Made by a program: the position numbers and the translations under genes. Of a stretch of DNA of 35,280 nucleotides, positions 15,252 to 24,481 are shown in pieces (the stretch's first letter is position 1; every line of letters starts with the position of its first letter). The notes under the pieces were generated by a model. That model had not been told where the DNA came from. It ran no database searches and saw nothing but the letters and a program-made list of their open reading frames with translations. The stretch comes from Phycisphaerae bacterium (GTDB lineage Bacteria; Planctomycetota; Phycisphaerae; UBA1845; PWPN01): the NCBI GenBank assembly GCA_012729395.1, contig JAAYDF010000174.1:1-35280 (forward strand), read 5' to 3'.

Positions 15252-15815
15252 TCAGCCGGCTGTAGCCGCTTGGACGGCCTCGGGGAGGCTCGGGATCATG
15301 CCCAGCATGAAGACCATGGTGAAGATACCGACGGTCTCGACGACACCCATGGCGATGATGAGGAAGGCGAAGCCCTTGCCCTCACCCTCACTGAGGCCGC
15401 GGATACCGGCCGCACCGATCACGCCCTGCATCCAAGCGGAGAGCATCTCGCCCAAGCCGGTGGCGATCCCGATACCGAACAACAGGCCCGCCTCCGCGAC
15501 GGCCACTTCGGTATTCTCGAAGACCGACCGCATCTTGTTCATCACGATCATCGCGTATAGCGTCTGGCTGATGGGCATGCCCAGCAGAATGATGTAGGTG
15601 AAGCTCAGATTGCGGCCCGCCTTCGCTTCCTTGGCCCAGGCACCGGCGGCCGCCTGACCCGCCACGCCAATGCCGATCGCGCTGCCCAGGGCCCCCATAC
15701 CCAGCGCCAGCACGCCGCTCATCTCGCCCATGAACCGCCAGAAAGTGTCCGTGGCGCCGAGAATCCCCGACAGGTCCATGGTCGCCAGACTTGCCATTGC
15801 CAGATTAGATGTCAT
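15252..15815 (-). CDS. atpK: V-type ATP synthase subunit K (proteolipid ring)
   Basis: A 187-residue double-hairpin proteolipid forming the membrane rotor ring. Four helices are visible at about 32-57, 72-95, 104-137 and 148-173. The first hairpin has no carboxylate; the second carries Glu160 in MGVVETVGIF. Aligned by eye with Enterococcus hirae NtpK, the Na+ ligands Thr64, Gln65, Gln110 and Glu139 correspond to Ser83 and Gln84 (in MPISQTLYAM), Gln130 (in AWMQGVIGAAGI) and Glu160, so Na+ binding is plausible. The frame is open from 15872, but the ATG at 15815 has AGGAG nine bases upstream and starts two bases after the atpI stop. Residues 1-30 form a short N-terminal extension before helix 1. 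Confidence 0.92.
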   Translation of the reverse strand: MTSNLAMASLATMDLSGILGATDTFWRFMGEMSGVLALGMGALGSAIGIGVAGQAAAGAWAKEAKAGRNLSFTYIILLGMPISQTLYAMIVMNKMRSVFENTEVAVAEAGLLFGIGIATGLGEMLSAWMQGVIGAAGIRGLSEGEGKGFAFLIIAMGVVETVGIFTMVFMLGMIPSLPEAVQAATAG

Positions 15816-15817
15816 CG

Positions 15818-17578
15818 TCAGTTCTCCTGAATCGCTTGCTTGACAAAAGGACTGTAGGGGTACCCGGTCCACTGCATTCCAAGGTTATTGGAAAACTCCA
15901 ACATATTGAGCCGCACTCCGTGGGCGAACAGCGCGATCATCGCCAGCCCCAGGTTCAGGCCGTGCCCGAACAACAGAACGGCAATCGTGAGTGGCAGAAA
16001 GCCGACCCCCAGTGCCAGCTCATTGAAGCTGCTCGACAGAACACCGCTGGCCAACCCAACGGCCATCAACCGCACGTAGCTGATCACATCCGAGAAAGCC
16101 GACAGGGCCCCGAGGGGGAACCCCGCCAAACCCAACAACAGCCGCTTGGCGACATTGGGCACCGGCTCACTGAACAACACGATCAACGCCACGCCCGCAA
16201 TCAGCAGGCCGTAGGTGATATCGCCAACCGGCTCGTTCAACACAAAGAAGCCCACCACCCCAAACACACCCCAGATGAACGTCGCCCAACCTACCTTGCC
16301 CAGGAACCGCTGGTCCGGGAAGAACCTCAACGCCTGCCAAAGCTGGGCTACCGTCAGGTGGATGACCCCCATGATGAAACTGATCTTCATCATCAAAGAC
16401 CGCGACTCGTCCGTCAGATCCACGGAAATCAGCGGTTCGTAGAGCAAAACACCAAAGAACGTCGCACAGACAAAGCCCCAGGCCAGCGAGGTCGCCCCCA
16501 CCACCAACAGCAGGCGGGTGAACTGCACCCCCAGCGCCTTGCTCGCCTTGCGGTAGAAAATCGACAGAGCGACCAGCAAGACCGACCCATATCCGCCATC
16601 GCCGATCAGAAGGGCCGCGAAGATCGGCAAGGCGATCATGAACGGCGCGGAAACGTCAAACTCGCGGTAGCCCGCCACCGTGCCGAGGACTTTGAACAGG
16701 CCCTCGATCGGCTTGGCAAACCTGGGATAACGGATCAGCGTTGGCGGGTCCTCCTCCGGACCCGGCTCGACCATCTTCACCGCCGCGGCCAAGCCCGCCC
16801 GCCCCAGATCGCCTTGCAGCGAGGGCGCCGCGTCAGCCGGCATCCAACCTTGCAGGGCGAACAAGTGGTCATCTGTCATCGCCCCGCGCAAGGCGCGCGT
16901 GTAATCGGCCTGCTGCCGCAATTCCGTCAAGTGATTCTCGATAGCGGGACGCAGACCGGCCAGCTCATCAAGTCGCTGGGCATCTCCCTTCATCGCCGCC
17001 TGGATTTCCGCCGCTTCCGCTCGAATCGACGGTGCGTCGCGGCTCGGCAAGGGGACCGGCTGTGCCGCCTTGGGCACATGCACCTCTCGCCGCCGGTCTA
17101 TCGCCGCCACCAGCGTCCTCCGCCCGGAGACGGAACCGACCGGCTGCACGCACTCGGCCTGAATCTCGTCAACCAACTCCTGGGGCACGGCGAAGAAATG
17201 CACATTCAACCCCGCCTGCCGCAAGGCCTCGAACTGCTCGACCCGCACATCGCCCCAGATCGCTACGGATTCCAGCAGCCGCTCCAACGCCGCCAAACGA
17301 CTCTGCCGTTCCGCCGTCCGCCGCTGAATATCCAGAACCTCGTGCACCGCACCCGCGGGTTCGAGCTCAGGAGCCTGGCCGGCCGGCTCGAGTCCCCCCA
17401 GAATCTGAAGCACCCGCTCCACATCCCGAATGCCGGTGACCGTCTTCTCGTCCAACACCGCCTTCGCGGGCTCCAGAGGTGACAGGTGGATCACCCCCAG
17501 ATCACGCAATGCCTCCAGCAACCGGTCGCGGTCACCGCGCCGGGCTACGAGGAACATCTTGGCCATGGGTACGATCAT
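15818..17578 (-). CDS. atpI: V-type ATP synthase subunit I (stator/membrane a-type subunit)
   Basis: A 586-residue subunit that links the stator stalk to the proteolipid ring and forms the ion channels. The first half (to about residue 300) is soluble and rich in coiled helices (VERVLQILGGLEPA, RQSRLAALERLLES); the second half has about seven membrane helices, such as FAALLIGDGGYGSVLLVALSIF, FVCATFFGVLLYEPL, TFIWGVFGVVGFFVL and ITYGLLIAGVALIVLFSEPV. The conserved channel helix region is seen as FSDVISYVRLMAVGLASGVLS, where the Arg in YVRLMA is the residue facing the rotor. It starts at 17578 with an ATGA overlap with the atpD stop, indicating translational coupling. Confidence 0.92.
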   Translation of the reverse strand: MIVPMAKMFLVARRGDRDRLLEALRDLGVIHLSPLEPAKAVLDEKTVTGIRDVERVLQILGGLEPAGQAPELEPAGAVHEVLDIQRRTAERQSRLAALERLLESVAIWGDVRVEQFEALRQAGLNVHFFAVPQELVDEIQAECVQPVGSVSGRRTLVAAIDRRREVHVPKAAQPVPLPSRDAPSIRAEAAEIQAAMKGDAQRLDELAGLRPAIENHLTELRQQADYTRALRGAMTDDHLFALQGWMPADAAPSLQGDLGRAGLAAAVKMVEPGPEEDPPTLIRYPRFAKPIEGLFKVLGTVAGYREFDVSAPFMIALPIFAALLIGDGGYGSVLLVALSIFYRKASKALGVQFTRLLLVVGATSLAWGFVCATFFGVLLYEPLISVDLTDESRSLMMKISFIMGVIHLTVAQLWQALRFFPDQRFLGKVGWATFIWGVFGVVGFFVLNEPVGDITYGLLIAGVALIVLFSEPVPNVAKRLLLGLAGFPLGALSAFSDVISYVRLMAVGLASGVLSSSFNELALGVGFLPLTIAVLLFGHGLNLGLAMIALFAHGVRLNMLEFSNNLGMQWTGYPYSPFVKQAIQEN

Positions 17579-18249
17579 GCCGTCTCGGCCTCCCCGTCAC
17601 TGTCATCATCGTCATCATCGTCGCCGGCCGCCCCACCGGCCGCTTCGGCGCTCTCCGCCAGCTTGCTCTTGGCAATCTTGGCCCGACCCACAGCCGCGGT
17701 CATCTCGTCGCCCAGCTTGATGCGAATCACCCGAATGGCATTCTGCGACTCGGGAATCTTGACCTTCTCGAACAGATTCACACGCTGAATGATCCGGGTC
17801 AACTCGTGGTCCAGCAGGCTGTATTCCTCATCCAACACGTCCAGATGAGCCCGGTGGGCGCTCATGTCCCGCAGATCCTCAAGAGCCCGATCCACCCAGG
17901 CCGGCGTGCCGAAGAGACTGTACTTGGCCTCCGGAAACACGGCCTTCTCGAAGGCCGGCAGATTCACCCCGGCCACATTGAACCGCGATGTCTGTACCTC
18001 AGCCGGCTTGGCCCACTCCAGCAGCGGTAAGCCCGCCCGGTCCGCCAACACCGCCTCGTAACGCCGGAACACGCGCGTGGCTTCGTCCAACTCCGCCTGA
18101 AGCTTGGCTCGCCGCTCGGCCACCTCACGCAGCGTCACCTGCAACTGCTGCTGCTTGAGCTTCAGCATGGGCAGAAAACGCCGGTAACGCGTCAGCCGGT
18201 CTCGCTGGCGCTTCAACTCAGGGCGCGTCAGTTTGATCTTCGTCGCCAC
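17575..18249 (-). CDS. atpD: V-type ATP synthase subunit D (central rotor shaft)
   Basis: A 224-residue, mostly helical subunit that forms the rotor shaft inside the A3B3 head. The start, MATKIKLTRPELKRQRDRLT, is typical of subunit D (usual form: K-PTK-EL-RLK-RL). Two long coiled-coil helices occupy roughly 5-75 and 120-200, with RRVNLFEKVKIPE-like sequence near residue 175 as in other D subunits. The C-terminus is unusual: after residue 198 it becomes Ala/Glu/Gly-rich and contains seven consecutive Asp (210-216), a long acidic tail not needed for the shaft. The start is GTG at 18249. It lies 19 bases after atpB and overlaps atpI by four. Confidence 0.93.
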   Translation of the reverse strand: MATKIKLTRPELKRQRDRLTRYRRFLPMLKLKQQQLQVTLREVAERRAKLQAELDEATRVFRRYEAVLADRAGLPLLEWAKPAEVQTSRFNVAGVNLPAFEKAVFPEAKYSLFGTPAWVDRALEDLRDMSAHRAHLDVLDEEYSLLDHELTRIIQRVNLFEKVKIPESQNAIRVIRIKLGDEMTAAVGRAKIAKSKLAESAEAAGGAAGDDDDDDDSDGEAETA

Positions 18250-18268
18250 GGTCAGCCAACCCTCGCGT

Positions 18269-19570
18269 TCAACTCAGAGGCTTAGGCCAGTGCTTCTCGA
18301 TCGTCGCTCGCCGAATGCCCGTCTCCGCCGGATCGAAACACTCCGCCAAAATCGCCCAACAGCGATCCAACGCCTCGAAAAGCGGAATGTTCACCGACAA
18401 GTCCATGATCTTCTCTTCAAACAGCGCCCCATAGGCCAGTAGCTTCTTGTCCCAGTCCGACATCTCAAAGCCCATGTCACGCTTCTCACGGCTCTCGCGG
18501 CACAACGCGTAAAGCTGAATGCAGGCGTCCATGATCGAGCGATGATCGTCGCGCGTCTTGCCGTTGACCTGCTGCTTGAGCCGCGACAGCGAACCGAAGG
18601 GCTCGATACGCCCGTTTCGCAGATAGAACTGCCCCTCGGTGATGTAACCCGTATTGTCGGGCACGGGGTGGGTCACGTCGTCGCCCGGCATGGTCACGCA
18701 GGCGAGCACGGTCATCGAGCCGGCCCCGTCGAAGTCCACCGCCTTCTCATACCGCCGGGCCAACTGCGTATACAGGTCGCCCGGATACCCACGATTCGAG
18801 GGGATCTGCTCCATGACGATCGCGATTTCCTTCAACGCGTCGGAGAACGCGGTCATGTCCGTCAGCAGCACGAGCACGGTCTTGCCCTGCAAAGCGAACT
18901 GCTCGCCAACCGCCAGGCAGAGGTCCGGCACCAGCAGGCACTCGACGACCGGGTCGGCGGCGGTGTGAATGAACATGATCGCCCGGCCGAGCACGCCGCC
19001 CTGCTCGAAGGTGTCGCGGAACTTGAGGTAGTCATCGTGCCGCAACCCCATGCCGCCCAAGATGATGATATCCGCGTTGGCTTGCAGACCGACGCGGGCC
19101 AGCAACTCGTTGTAGGGCTCGCCGGCCACCGAGAAGATCGGCAGCTTCTGCGACTCGACCAGCGAGTTGAAGATGTCGATCATCGGAATACCCGTCTGCA
19201 CCATCTTGTCCGGCATCCGCCGCTTGACCGGGTTGACCGCGGGCGAGCCCAGATCAACCGGAGTCGCCTCGACCGGGCCGCGACCGTCGCGCGGTCGGCC
19301 CGAGCCGTCAAACACCCGACCAAGCAAGGCGTCCGAGAAAGGCACCTGCATCGGCTTGTGCAGGAAACGCACACGGTCGTTGTTGGCCACGCCCTGCGTC
19401 CCCGCGAACACCTGGAGACTCACCTGGCGGCCTTCCAGCCGGATGACCTGAGCCAGCGATTCGCCGCGGTCCGAAGTCAAAACCGCCAGATCGTCATAGC
19501 CCACGCCGCCGGCCTTCACCGTGACCACGTTGCCGGCGATCCGGCTGATGTCGTCGTAGTACTTCCTCAT
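18269..19570 (-). CDS. atpB: V-type ATP synthase subunit B (non-catalytic head subunit)
   Basis: A 433-residue nucleotide-head subunit. The start [20 protein letters not shown] and motifs such as [68 protein letters not shown] and [20 protein letters not shown] are diagnostic of V/A-type B. As expected for B, no Walker A GxxGxGKT is present: the equivalent segment reads [13 protein letters not shown]. The regulatory-site Arg expected in B is within PSNRGYPG. The ATG at 19570 overlaps the atpA stop (ATGA). Confidence 0.96.
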   Translation of the reverse strand: MRKYYDDISRIAGNVVTVKAGGVGYDDLAVLTSDRGESLAQVIRLEGRQVSLQVFAGTQGVANNDRVRFLHKPMQVPFSDALLGRVFDGSGRPRDGRGPVEATPVDLGSPAVNPVKRRMPDKMVQTGIPMIDIFNSLVESQKLPIFSVAGEPYNELLARVGLQANADIIILGGMGLRHDDYLKFRDTFEQGGVLGRAIMFIHTAADPVVECLLVPDLCLAVGEQFALQGKTVLVLLTDMTAFSDALKEIAIVMEQIPSNRGYPGDLYTQLARRYEKAVDFDGAGSMTVLACVTMPGDDVTHPVPDNTGYITEGQFYLRNGRIEPFGSLSRLKQQVNGKTRDDHRSIMDACIQLYALCRESREKRDMGFEMSDWDKKLLAYGALFEEKIMDLSVNIPLFEALDRCWAILAECFDPAETGIRRATIEKHWPKPLS

Positions 19571-21294
19571 TCCTCACGCCCCTTCGTGGCGATGAAACGG
19601 TCGATGCGCTCCAGCAACTGCCGATACTCGTCGCTGTCGCTGGCCGCGTAGTTCCAGTTCCGAAACAGATCCGAACCCCGCACCATCGTCTGGCGAGCCG
19701 TGCTCTTGTCCTCAAACCCGAAATCGAGATCCAACACCTCGAGGATCTTGTCAAAGACAAACTTCTGCCGCTCGGCCGGCGTCGCCCCGTCCACTTCGTC
19801 GTAAGCATTCTGCTGGAGATAACAGTTGTCGAAGAAGTCCGCCTTGAGGGCCACTGTGAAGTCCTCGGTCGAGGTGCCCTCCTCGCCGACCACGGTCATC
19901 ATCTGCCGAACCTCGTTGCCCCGAGCCAACATCGACCGTACGCGCGATACCTTCGACGATTCAATGATACCGGCGTACTTGCTCCACGAATCCAGCGGGT
20001 CAATGGCCGGATAACGCCGGGCGTCACTGCGTGCTCGCGACAGACCGTGAAACGCGCCGACCACCTTGAGCGTGCCCTGGGTCACCGGCTCCTCAAAGTT
20101 GCCGCCCGCCGGACTGACCGTCCCACCAATCGTCAACGTGCCGACCTTGCCGTTGCGCAGCTCGATCGCACCCGCCCGCTCGTAAAACGCCGCGATGCGA
20201 CTCTCCAGGTAGGCCGGGAATGCCTCTTCGCCAGGGATCTCCTCCAGCCGACCGGACAACTCACGCATCGCCTGCGCCCAACGCGAGGTCGAGTCGGCCA
20301 GGAGCAGCACGTCCAGACCCATCTGCCGGTAGTACTCCGCCAAAGTGGCCGCCGTATACACCGACGCCTCGCGGGCCGCGACCGGCATCGCCGAGGTGTT
20401 GCAGATGATGATCGTCCGCTCCATCAGACTGCGACCGGTCCGCGGGTCGATGAGCTGCGGAAACTCACGCAGCGTCTCGACGACCTCGCCGGCCCGCTCA
20501 CCGCAGGCGGCCACGATCACAATGTCGATCTCCGCGTGCCGCGAGGTGATCTGCTGCAAAACCGTCTTGCCGGCACCGAACGGGCCGGGAATGCAATACG
20601 TCCCGCCACGCACGATCGGGAACATCGAGTCGATAATCCGTACCCGCGTGGTCAACGCCTCGGTGGGCATCAGACGACGGCGGGACACATTGAGCGGCAG
20701 TTTGACCGGCCAGTCCTGCTGCATCTTCACGCTGCGCGACTGCCCGGCTTCATCCTTCAGAACGGCGATCTCGTCCTCAATGGTGTAGTCGCCCGCCGCC
20801 GCCACCCGCTCGACCGTGAAGCTGCCCTGCCAGCCGAACGGCACCATGATCTGATGCTTGAAGATGCCCTCCGGCACAGAACCCAGGACATCGCCCCGCT
20901 CGACCTTGGCCCCCACCCCAATCTCAGGAGTGAACGTCCATTTCTTGTCCGGAAGCAAGCCGTGAATGTACGTGCCCGGCTGCAGGAAGAAGCCCACTTG
21001 CTCGGCCAGCTTGGGCAGCGGGTTCTGCAACCCATCGTAAATCTGCCCCAGCAAGCCCGGGCCCAGCACCACGGACAGCATCTCGCTGCGGAACTCGACC
21101 GTGTCGCCGACCCTCAGCCCGCGGGTCTCCTCGAAGACCTGCAAGTCCGCCAGGCGACCACGAACCCGCACCACCTCAGAGAGTAGCCGCACACCGTCCT
21201 GCCGAACGCAATACCCAACCGAGTTCTGCACCACGCGGGTATCCGTCTCGGCAATCACCAGGTTCCCGTGAACCGCTACGATCTTGCCAGTCAC
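19567..21294 (-). CDS. atpA: V-type ATP synthase subunit A (catalytic)
   Basis: A 575-residue catalytic subunit that hydrolyses or makes ATP. Walker A is GPFGAGKT (237-244); the Walker B segment is [18 protein letters not shown] and the catalytic Glu lies in [17 protein letters not shown]. The N-terminal barrel and the V/A-type-specific bulge domain (about 110-200, including WEFTP-like WTFTPEIG) are complete, so this is not an F-type beta subunit. The C-terminal helical domain contains [20 protein letters not shown]. The start is GTG at 21294, overlapping the preceding gene by four bases (GTGA). Confidence 0.96.
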   Translation of the reverse strand: MTGKIVAVHGNLVIAETDTRVVQNSVGYCVRQDGVRLLSEVVRVRGRLADLQVFEETRGLRVGDTVEFRSEMLSVVLGPGLLGQIYDGLQNPLPKLAEQVGFFLQPGTYIHGLLPDKKWTFTPEIGVGAKVERGDVLGSVPEGIFKHQIMVPFGWQGSFTVERVAAAGDYTIEDEIAVLKDEAGQSRSVKMQQDWPVKLPLNVSRRRLMPTEALTTRVRIIDSMFPIVRGGTYCIPGPFGAGKTVLQQITSRHAEIDIVIVAACGERAGEVVETLREFPQLIDPRTGRSLMERTIIICNTSAMPVAAREASVYTAATLAEYYRQMGLDVLLLADSTSRWAQAMRELSGRLEEIPGEEAFPAYLESRIAAFYERAGAIELRNGKVGTLTIGGTVSPAGGNFEEPVTQGTLKVVGAFHGLSRARSDARRYPAIDPLDSWSKYAGIIESSKVSRVRSMLARGNEVRQMMTVVGEEGTSTEDFTVALKADFFDNCYLQQNAYDEVDGATPAERQKFVFDKILEVLDLDFGFEDKSTARQTMVRGSDLFRNWNYAASDSDEYRQLLERIDRFIATKGREE

Positions 21295-22034
21295 CGTGTT
21301 GCCCTTTCCAGAGATAGTGACGACTCGTCCGTCGGGGTGCCGGCGGAGCCGCCCTCTTCGGCGTCAGCCACACGCTTCCACTGCCGCAACAGCATCAGTC
21401 GGGCCGCGTAGGCCGCCAGCTCGTCATCGCGAAACGAGAACCAAGCGTCATGTTCGTTCAACCACGCCCATCGGGCCCGAATCAACGCCTGCAAGCCCGC
21501 CAGCGGCGTCGAGGCCGCCGACCACTCGCTGATCATCGCGGTGAAATCCGCCTGCGGAGCACCCAGATCCGCCGCGACCAGATACTCACCCTCGTCCAAC
21601 CCCAACCGCTTCGCCCGAGCCGAGGCCAACGCGTTACGCAGGGCGACCTCAAAAGCCACCCATTGCTGCAGAAACTCGCTCCCGCACGATCGGGCCACCT
21701 GATCCGCGTGTCGAAACGCCGCCTCCAACAGATTGTCCATCCGGGAAACCAGCGTGCCCGACTCCGCCGGCTCCGCCAGATAAGGCGGCAACGGGGCCTC
21801 ATTGCGGGCCTGCGCCGCGGTCAACACTGTGGGCTCAACCGCCTTCAGTTCGCCGGCCAAAAACGCCTCTCGCTGCAGCACATCGTCGAACAAAAACAAC
21901 GCTTCCACCAAGTCGCGAGCCGGTGGGAGCGGAGCCAAATGCTCAAGCAACTGGACCGCGTCGGTCGGCGGAGTACTCCCCAGTTCGCCCAAGGTCGGCA
22001 AAGCCGAGATGTAATAGTGACGATTGAATCTCAT
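21291..22034 (-). CDS. DUF2764 protein of the V-type ATPase operon
   Basis: A 247-residue protein in the place where subunit C lies in other operons. It starts MRFNRHYYISALPTLGELG, matching the DUF2764 start (Y-Y-hydrophobic-ASLP), and is mostly helical with many Ala and Leu and no membrane segment. The same gene occurs between atpE and atpA in Chlamydia. DUF2764 proteins are thought to belong to the ATPase, perhaps as a divergent C/d-type connector between shaft and ring, but this is not shown by the sequence. The frame is open from 22112; the ATG at 22034 is preferred because it lies four bases after the atpE stop and begins the conserved part. The stop overlaps the GTG of atpA. Confidence 0.82.
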   Translation of the reverse strand: MRFNRHYYISALPTLGELGSTPPTDAVQLLEHLAPLPPARDLVEALFLFDDVLQREAFLAGELKAVEPTVLTAAQARNEAPLPPYLAEPAESGTLVSRMDNLLEAAFRHADQVARSCGSEFLQQWVAFEVALRNALASARAKRLGLDEGEYLVAADLGAPQADFTAMISEWSAASTPLAGLQALIRARWAWLNEHDAWFSFRDDELAAYAARLMLLRQWKRVADAEEGGSAGTPTDESSLSLERATR

Positions 22035-22038
22035 GGCG

Positions 22039-22668
22039 TCAGTGGTCGTCTGCCCCGGCTCGGGCCACGATCTGCCGTAACTCCGGACCCACAATCCCCG
22101 AAAGCACCTCAACCACCGAATCCAGCGTGACCTCGACCGTGCCGTCGATCACCCGGTACTCGAACCCATCCCCCTTTAACGTCCCCTGCAGGTCGATCCC
22201 CATGCCCCCCGCGGACAAATCCTTCCGCAAGGTCTCTATCGCCCATTGAACCAACTGGTCCCGCATGCTCGCGGAAACGTTGATGGTCATCGTGCCTTGG
22301 CCTTCGATATCCGCCCGGACATACTGCATGACCACCTCGCGCAGTAAATCCCCAATGAACGCGGCATCGGTTAGTTTGTCGCGAGCAGCCTCGACCAGTA
22401 TGTGGCGCAAGGCCCGACTCAATGAACCCTGCAGGCGGATGATCGTGTCGCGAGCCGCCAGCTTCAACTCGGTCTCCGCCCGGCTTAGGGTCTTCTCACG
22501 CTCCGCCTCCGCCTTGGCGATGATCTGCTTGGCCTGGGCCCCGGCGTCGGCGATCATCCGCTGCGCCTGCTCCTCAGCCTCCGCCCGAATCTTGTCAGCC
22601 GCCGCTTGGCCAGCCCGCACTCCGTCTGCCTGAAGCTTGCTGACGAAAGCCTCAATTGTCTCCGCCAT
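22039..22668 (-). CDS. atpE: V-type ATP synthase subunit E (peripheral stalk)
   Basis: A 209-residue stalk subunit, first gene of the operon. The N-terminal half is a long Ala/Glu/Lys-rich helix (IEAFVSKLQADGVRAGQAAA, ADKIRAEAEEQAQRMIADAG, AQAKQIIAKAEAEREKTLSR) forming the peripheral stalk. The C-terminal half is a compact domain with VTLDSVVEVLSGIVGPELR at the end, as in other E subunits (there usually R-ElR- near the terminus). GGAG lies about eight bases before the ATG at 22668. No separate G/H-type stalk partner is encoded nearby. Confidence 0.88.
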   Translation of the reverse strand: MAETIEAFVSKLQADGVRAGQAAADKIRAEAEEQAQRMIADAGAQAKQIIAKAEAEREKTLSRAETELKLAARDTIIRLQGSLSRALRHILVEAARDKLTDAAFIGDLLREVVMQYVRADIEGQGTMTINVSASMRDQLVQWAIETLRKDLSAGGMGIDLQGTLKGDGFEYRVIDGTVEVTLDSVVEVLSGIVGPELRQIVARAGADDH

Positions 22669-23141
22669 CGCAGGACTCCGTTCAGTACACTGCTACCCAG
22701 TTGACGCTTCGGTTCAATCCCCGCCTGGTGAGCACTACCAGGGCCGTATTTTATCGGCCCCTCTCCCGGTTGCAAGCTAACCAGAAAGAAGCCATGTGCC
22801 CGCAGGACCAACAGTTACACAACCAGATTACTTTCGGGGAACCCGCCTGCCCTGAGCACACGTTGCCTCGCTTGCCGCCCCAAACCAAACAGGTCACGCC
22901 GTCCGCTCAGGCTATCCAGTCATCGGGCCCACGCCGCAGACCGCCCCATCCCGCGGCAACCCGGCGGACACGCACTGTAGGTTGTCGGCCGATGCCGCCT
23001 TGAAGACGAGCATTTTTCGCGAAACCGCTCGCCGGGCGCCGCCAGACCACAGCGCATCCCCCCGCCAGGTCCCTTCCCCGCCTCCTGGCTCGGCGCAAAG
23101 ACCCACTGTGACGCCGATCACAGCCTCACAGAGCCAACCGA
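22669..23141. other. intergenic stretch between the V-ATPase operon and the histidine kinase
   Basis: No gene is seen on either strand. It must contain the promoter of the V-ATPase operon; on the minus strand a TTGAAC and a TGTACT occur upstream of atpE but 22 bases apart, too far for a normal promoter. The segment GGTTCAATCC (22711-22720) resembles a tRNA T-loop but has no matching stem. Confidence 0.45.
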
Positions 23142-23169
23142 TTGCATCCATTTGCTCGGCCGATACAAT
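23142..23169 (+). promoter_or_regulatory. promoter of the histidine kinase gene
   Basis: TTGCAT (23142-23147) and TACAAT (23164-23169) are separated by 16 bases. The leader to the ATG at 23201 would be about 25 bases and includes the ribosome site GGGAG. Confidence 0.55.
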
Positions 23170-23200
23170 CGCGTGACGTAAAACCGCCAGGGAGCCGCAC

Positions 23201-24451
23201 ATGCCTCAGCCGGACAAACAAGACTCGCCAGGGGCCGCGGATCCGCCGGCTCAGACACCCCGCGATCTGACCGGAAACCAACAGTACGACCAAGAGCCAT
23301 ACCGTCTGCTGGCTGAGTACTCCGCCGACATGATTGTGCGGATCGCTCCCGACGAAAGCTACTCATACGTCTCCCCCGCCAGCTACAGACTGTTCGGACA
23401 AAAACCACAGGAGTTGCTCGGCCTCTCGGTGTTCACCTTCATCCACCCGGAAGACCTTGACCGCGTGCGCGAGGCCTTCACAAGCAAGTTTGCGCTGGTC
23501 GAAGGTGGATTCATCGAGTACCGACGCCGTAAAAAAAACGGGGATTACGTCTGGGTCGAGAACTCCGTACGCATTCGGCGGCATCCCATCTCCGGCGAAC
23601 CCAGCGAACTGGTCTGCGTGGTCCGCGACATCACCGACCGTAAGCGCATCGAAGCCGAGCTCGAACATCACCGCAATCAGCTCGAATCGCTGGTCCAGCA
23701 ACGAACCACGGAACTGGAACAGTCACGGCAACAGCTGCTCCAAACGGAACGGCTGGCGTCCATCGGCACGCTGGCGGCGGGCATCGCCCACGAAATCAAC
23801 AACCCCATCGGCATGATTCTCCTGGCCGCCGAGACCGCCGAAAGCTTCCGAGACCGGCCGGATGGGGCCACCGTCATCGAGCAGTCCTTGCATACCATCA
23901 TCGAAAACAGCTGCCGGTGCGGAGACATCATCAAGAGCGTCCTGCAGTTCGCACAACGCGAAACCATGGAAAAGTGGCCCACCAAGATCAACGACATCCT
24001 TCGCCGATGCTGCCACATCATCCTGCCCACCGCCCGCAACCACGGCGTTTCACTGCACACAGAATTCGCACCCAACTTGCCGACCATCACGATCAACCCG
24101 GTCCAGATGGAGCAGGTGATCATCAACATCCTGCATAACGCCATCCAGTCCGACGAAAACGGAGTGAACATCCTGGTGCGAAGCGAGTGCGGCCCCGGAA
24201 GCATTCGGATCAGCATCCAAGACACCGGCCAGGGCATCCCTCCGGCCCATACGAACCACCTCTTCGACCCATTCTTCACCACCCGCCAACAGAAAGGCGG
24301 CACGGGCCTGGGCCTGAGCCTGGCCCACGGCATCGTCACCGACCACGGCGGCACCATCAACGTCATCAGTGAGGTGGGCAAAGGGAGTACCTTCACCATC
24401 GAGCTGCCCTTGACCACAACGCCAAACAGCGGCGAGCATTCGCCCGCATGA
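23201..24451 (+). CDS. PAS-domain sensor histidine kinase
   Basis: A 416-residue soluble kinase. After a disordered start, a PAS domain spans about 30-145 (PYRLLAEYSADMIVRI, YVSPASYRLFG, PAC end VCVVRDITDRKRIE). A short coiled coil (150-182) leads to the HisKA helix with the phosphorylated His197 in LAAGIAHEINNP. The ATPase domain has the N box IINILHNAIQSDE (Asn313), G1 DTGQGIP (341-347), the F box DPFFTTR and G2 GGTGLGLS (366-373). No membrane helix is present, so it senses an internal signal through PAS; no cofactor-binding residue can be named. No response-regulator gene is adjacent, so the partner is elsewhere. GGGAG lies eight bases before the ATG. A REPIN-like element starts 30 bases after its stop. 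Confidence 0.93.
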   Translation: MPQPDKQDSPGAADPPAQTPRDLTGNQQYDQEPYRLLAEYSADMIVRIAPDESYSYVSPASYRLFGQKPQELLGLSVFTFIHPEDLDRVREAFTSKFALVEGGFIEYRRRKKNGDYVWVENSVRIRRHPISGEPSELVCVVRDITDRKRIEAELEHHRNQLESLVQQRTTELEQSRQQLLQTERLASIGTLAAGIAHEINNPIGMILLAAETAESFRDRPDGATVIEQSLHTIIENSCRCGDIIKSVLQFAQRETMEKWPTKINDILRRCCHIILPTARNHGVSLHTEFAPNLPTITINPVQMEQVIINILHNAIQSDENGVNILVRSECGPGSIRISIQDTGQGIPPAHTNHLFDPFFTTRQQKGGTGLGLSLAHGIVTDHGGTINVISEVGKGSTFTIELPLTTTPNSGEHSPA

Positions 24452-24481
24452 CACCCCCACGGTGTCGGGTGCATCTTCTGT

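Noticed and set aside
15809-17482. 557-codon plus-strand frame opposite the V-ATPase subunit I gene
   Set aside because: Antisense shadow of atpI; Gln/Arg/His-rich, low in hydrophobic core, no motif.
22700-22730. Possible tRNA T-loop (GGTTCAATCC)
   Set aside because: The flanking bases do not pair into a T-stem and no acceptor or anticodon arm is found.
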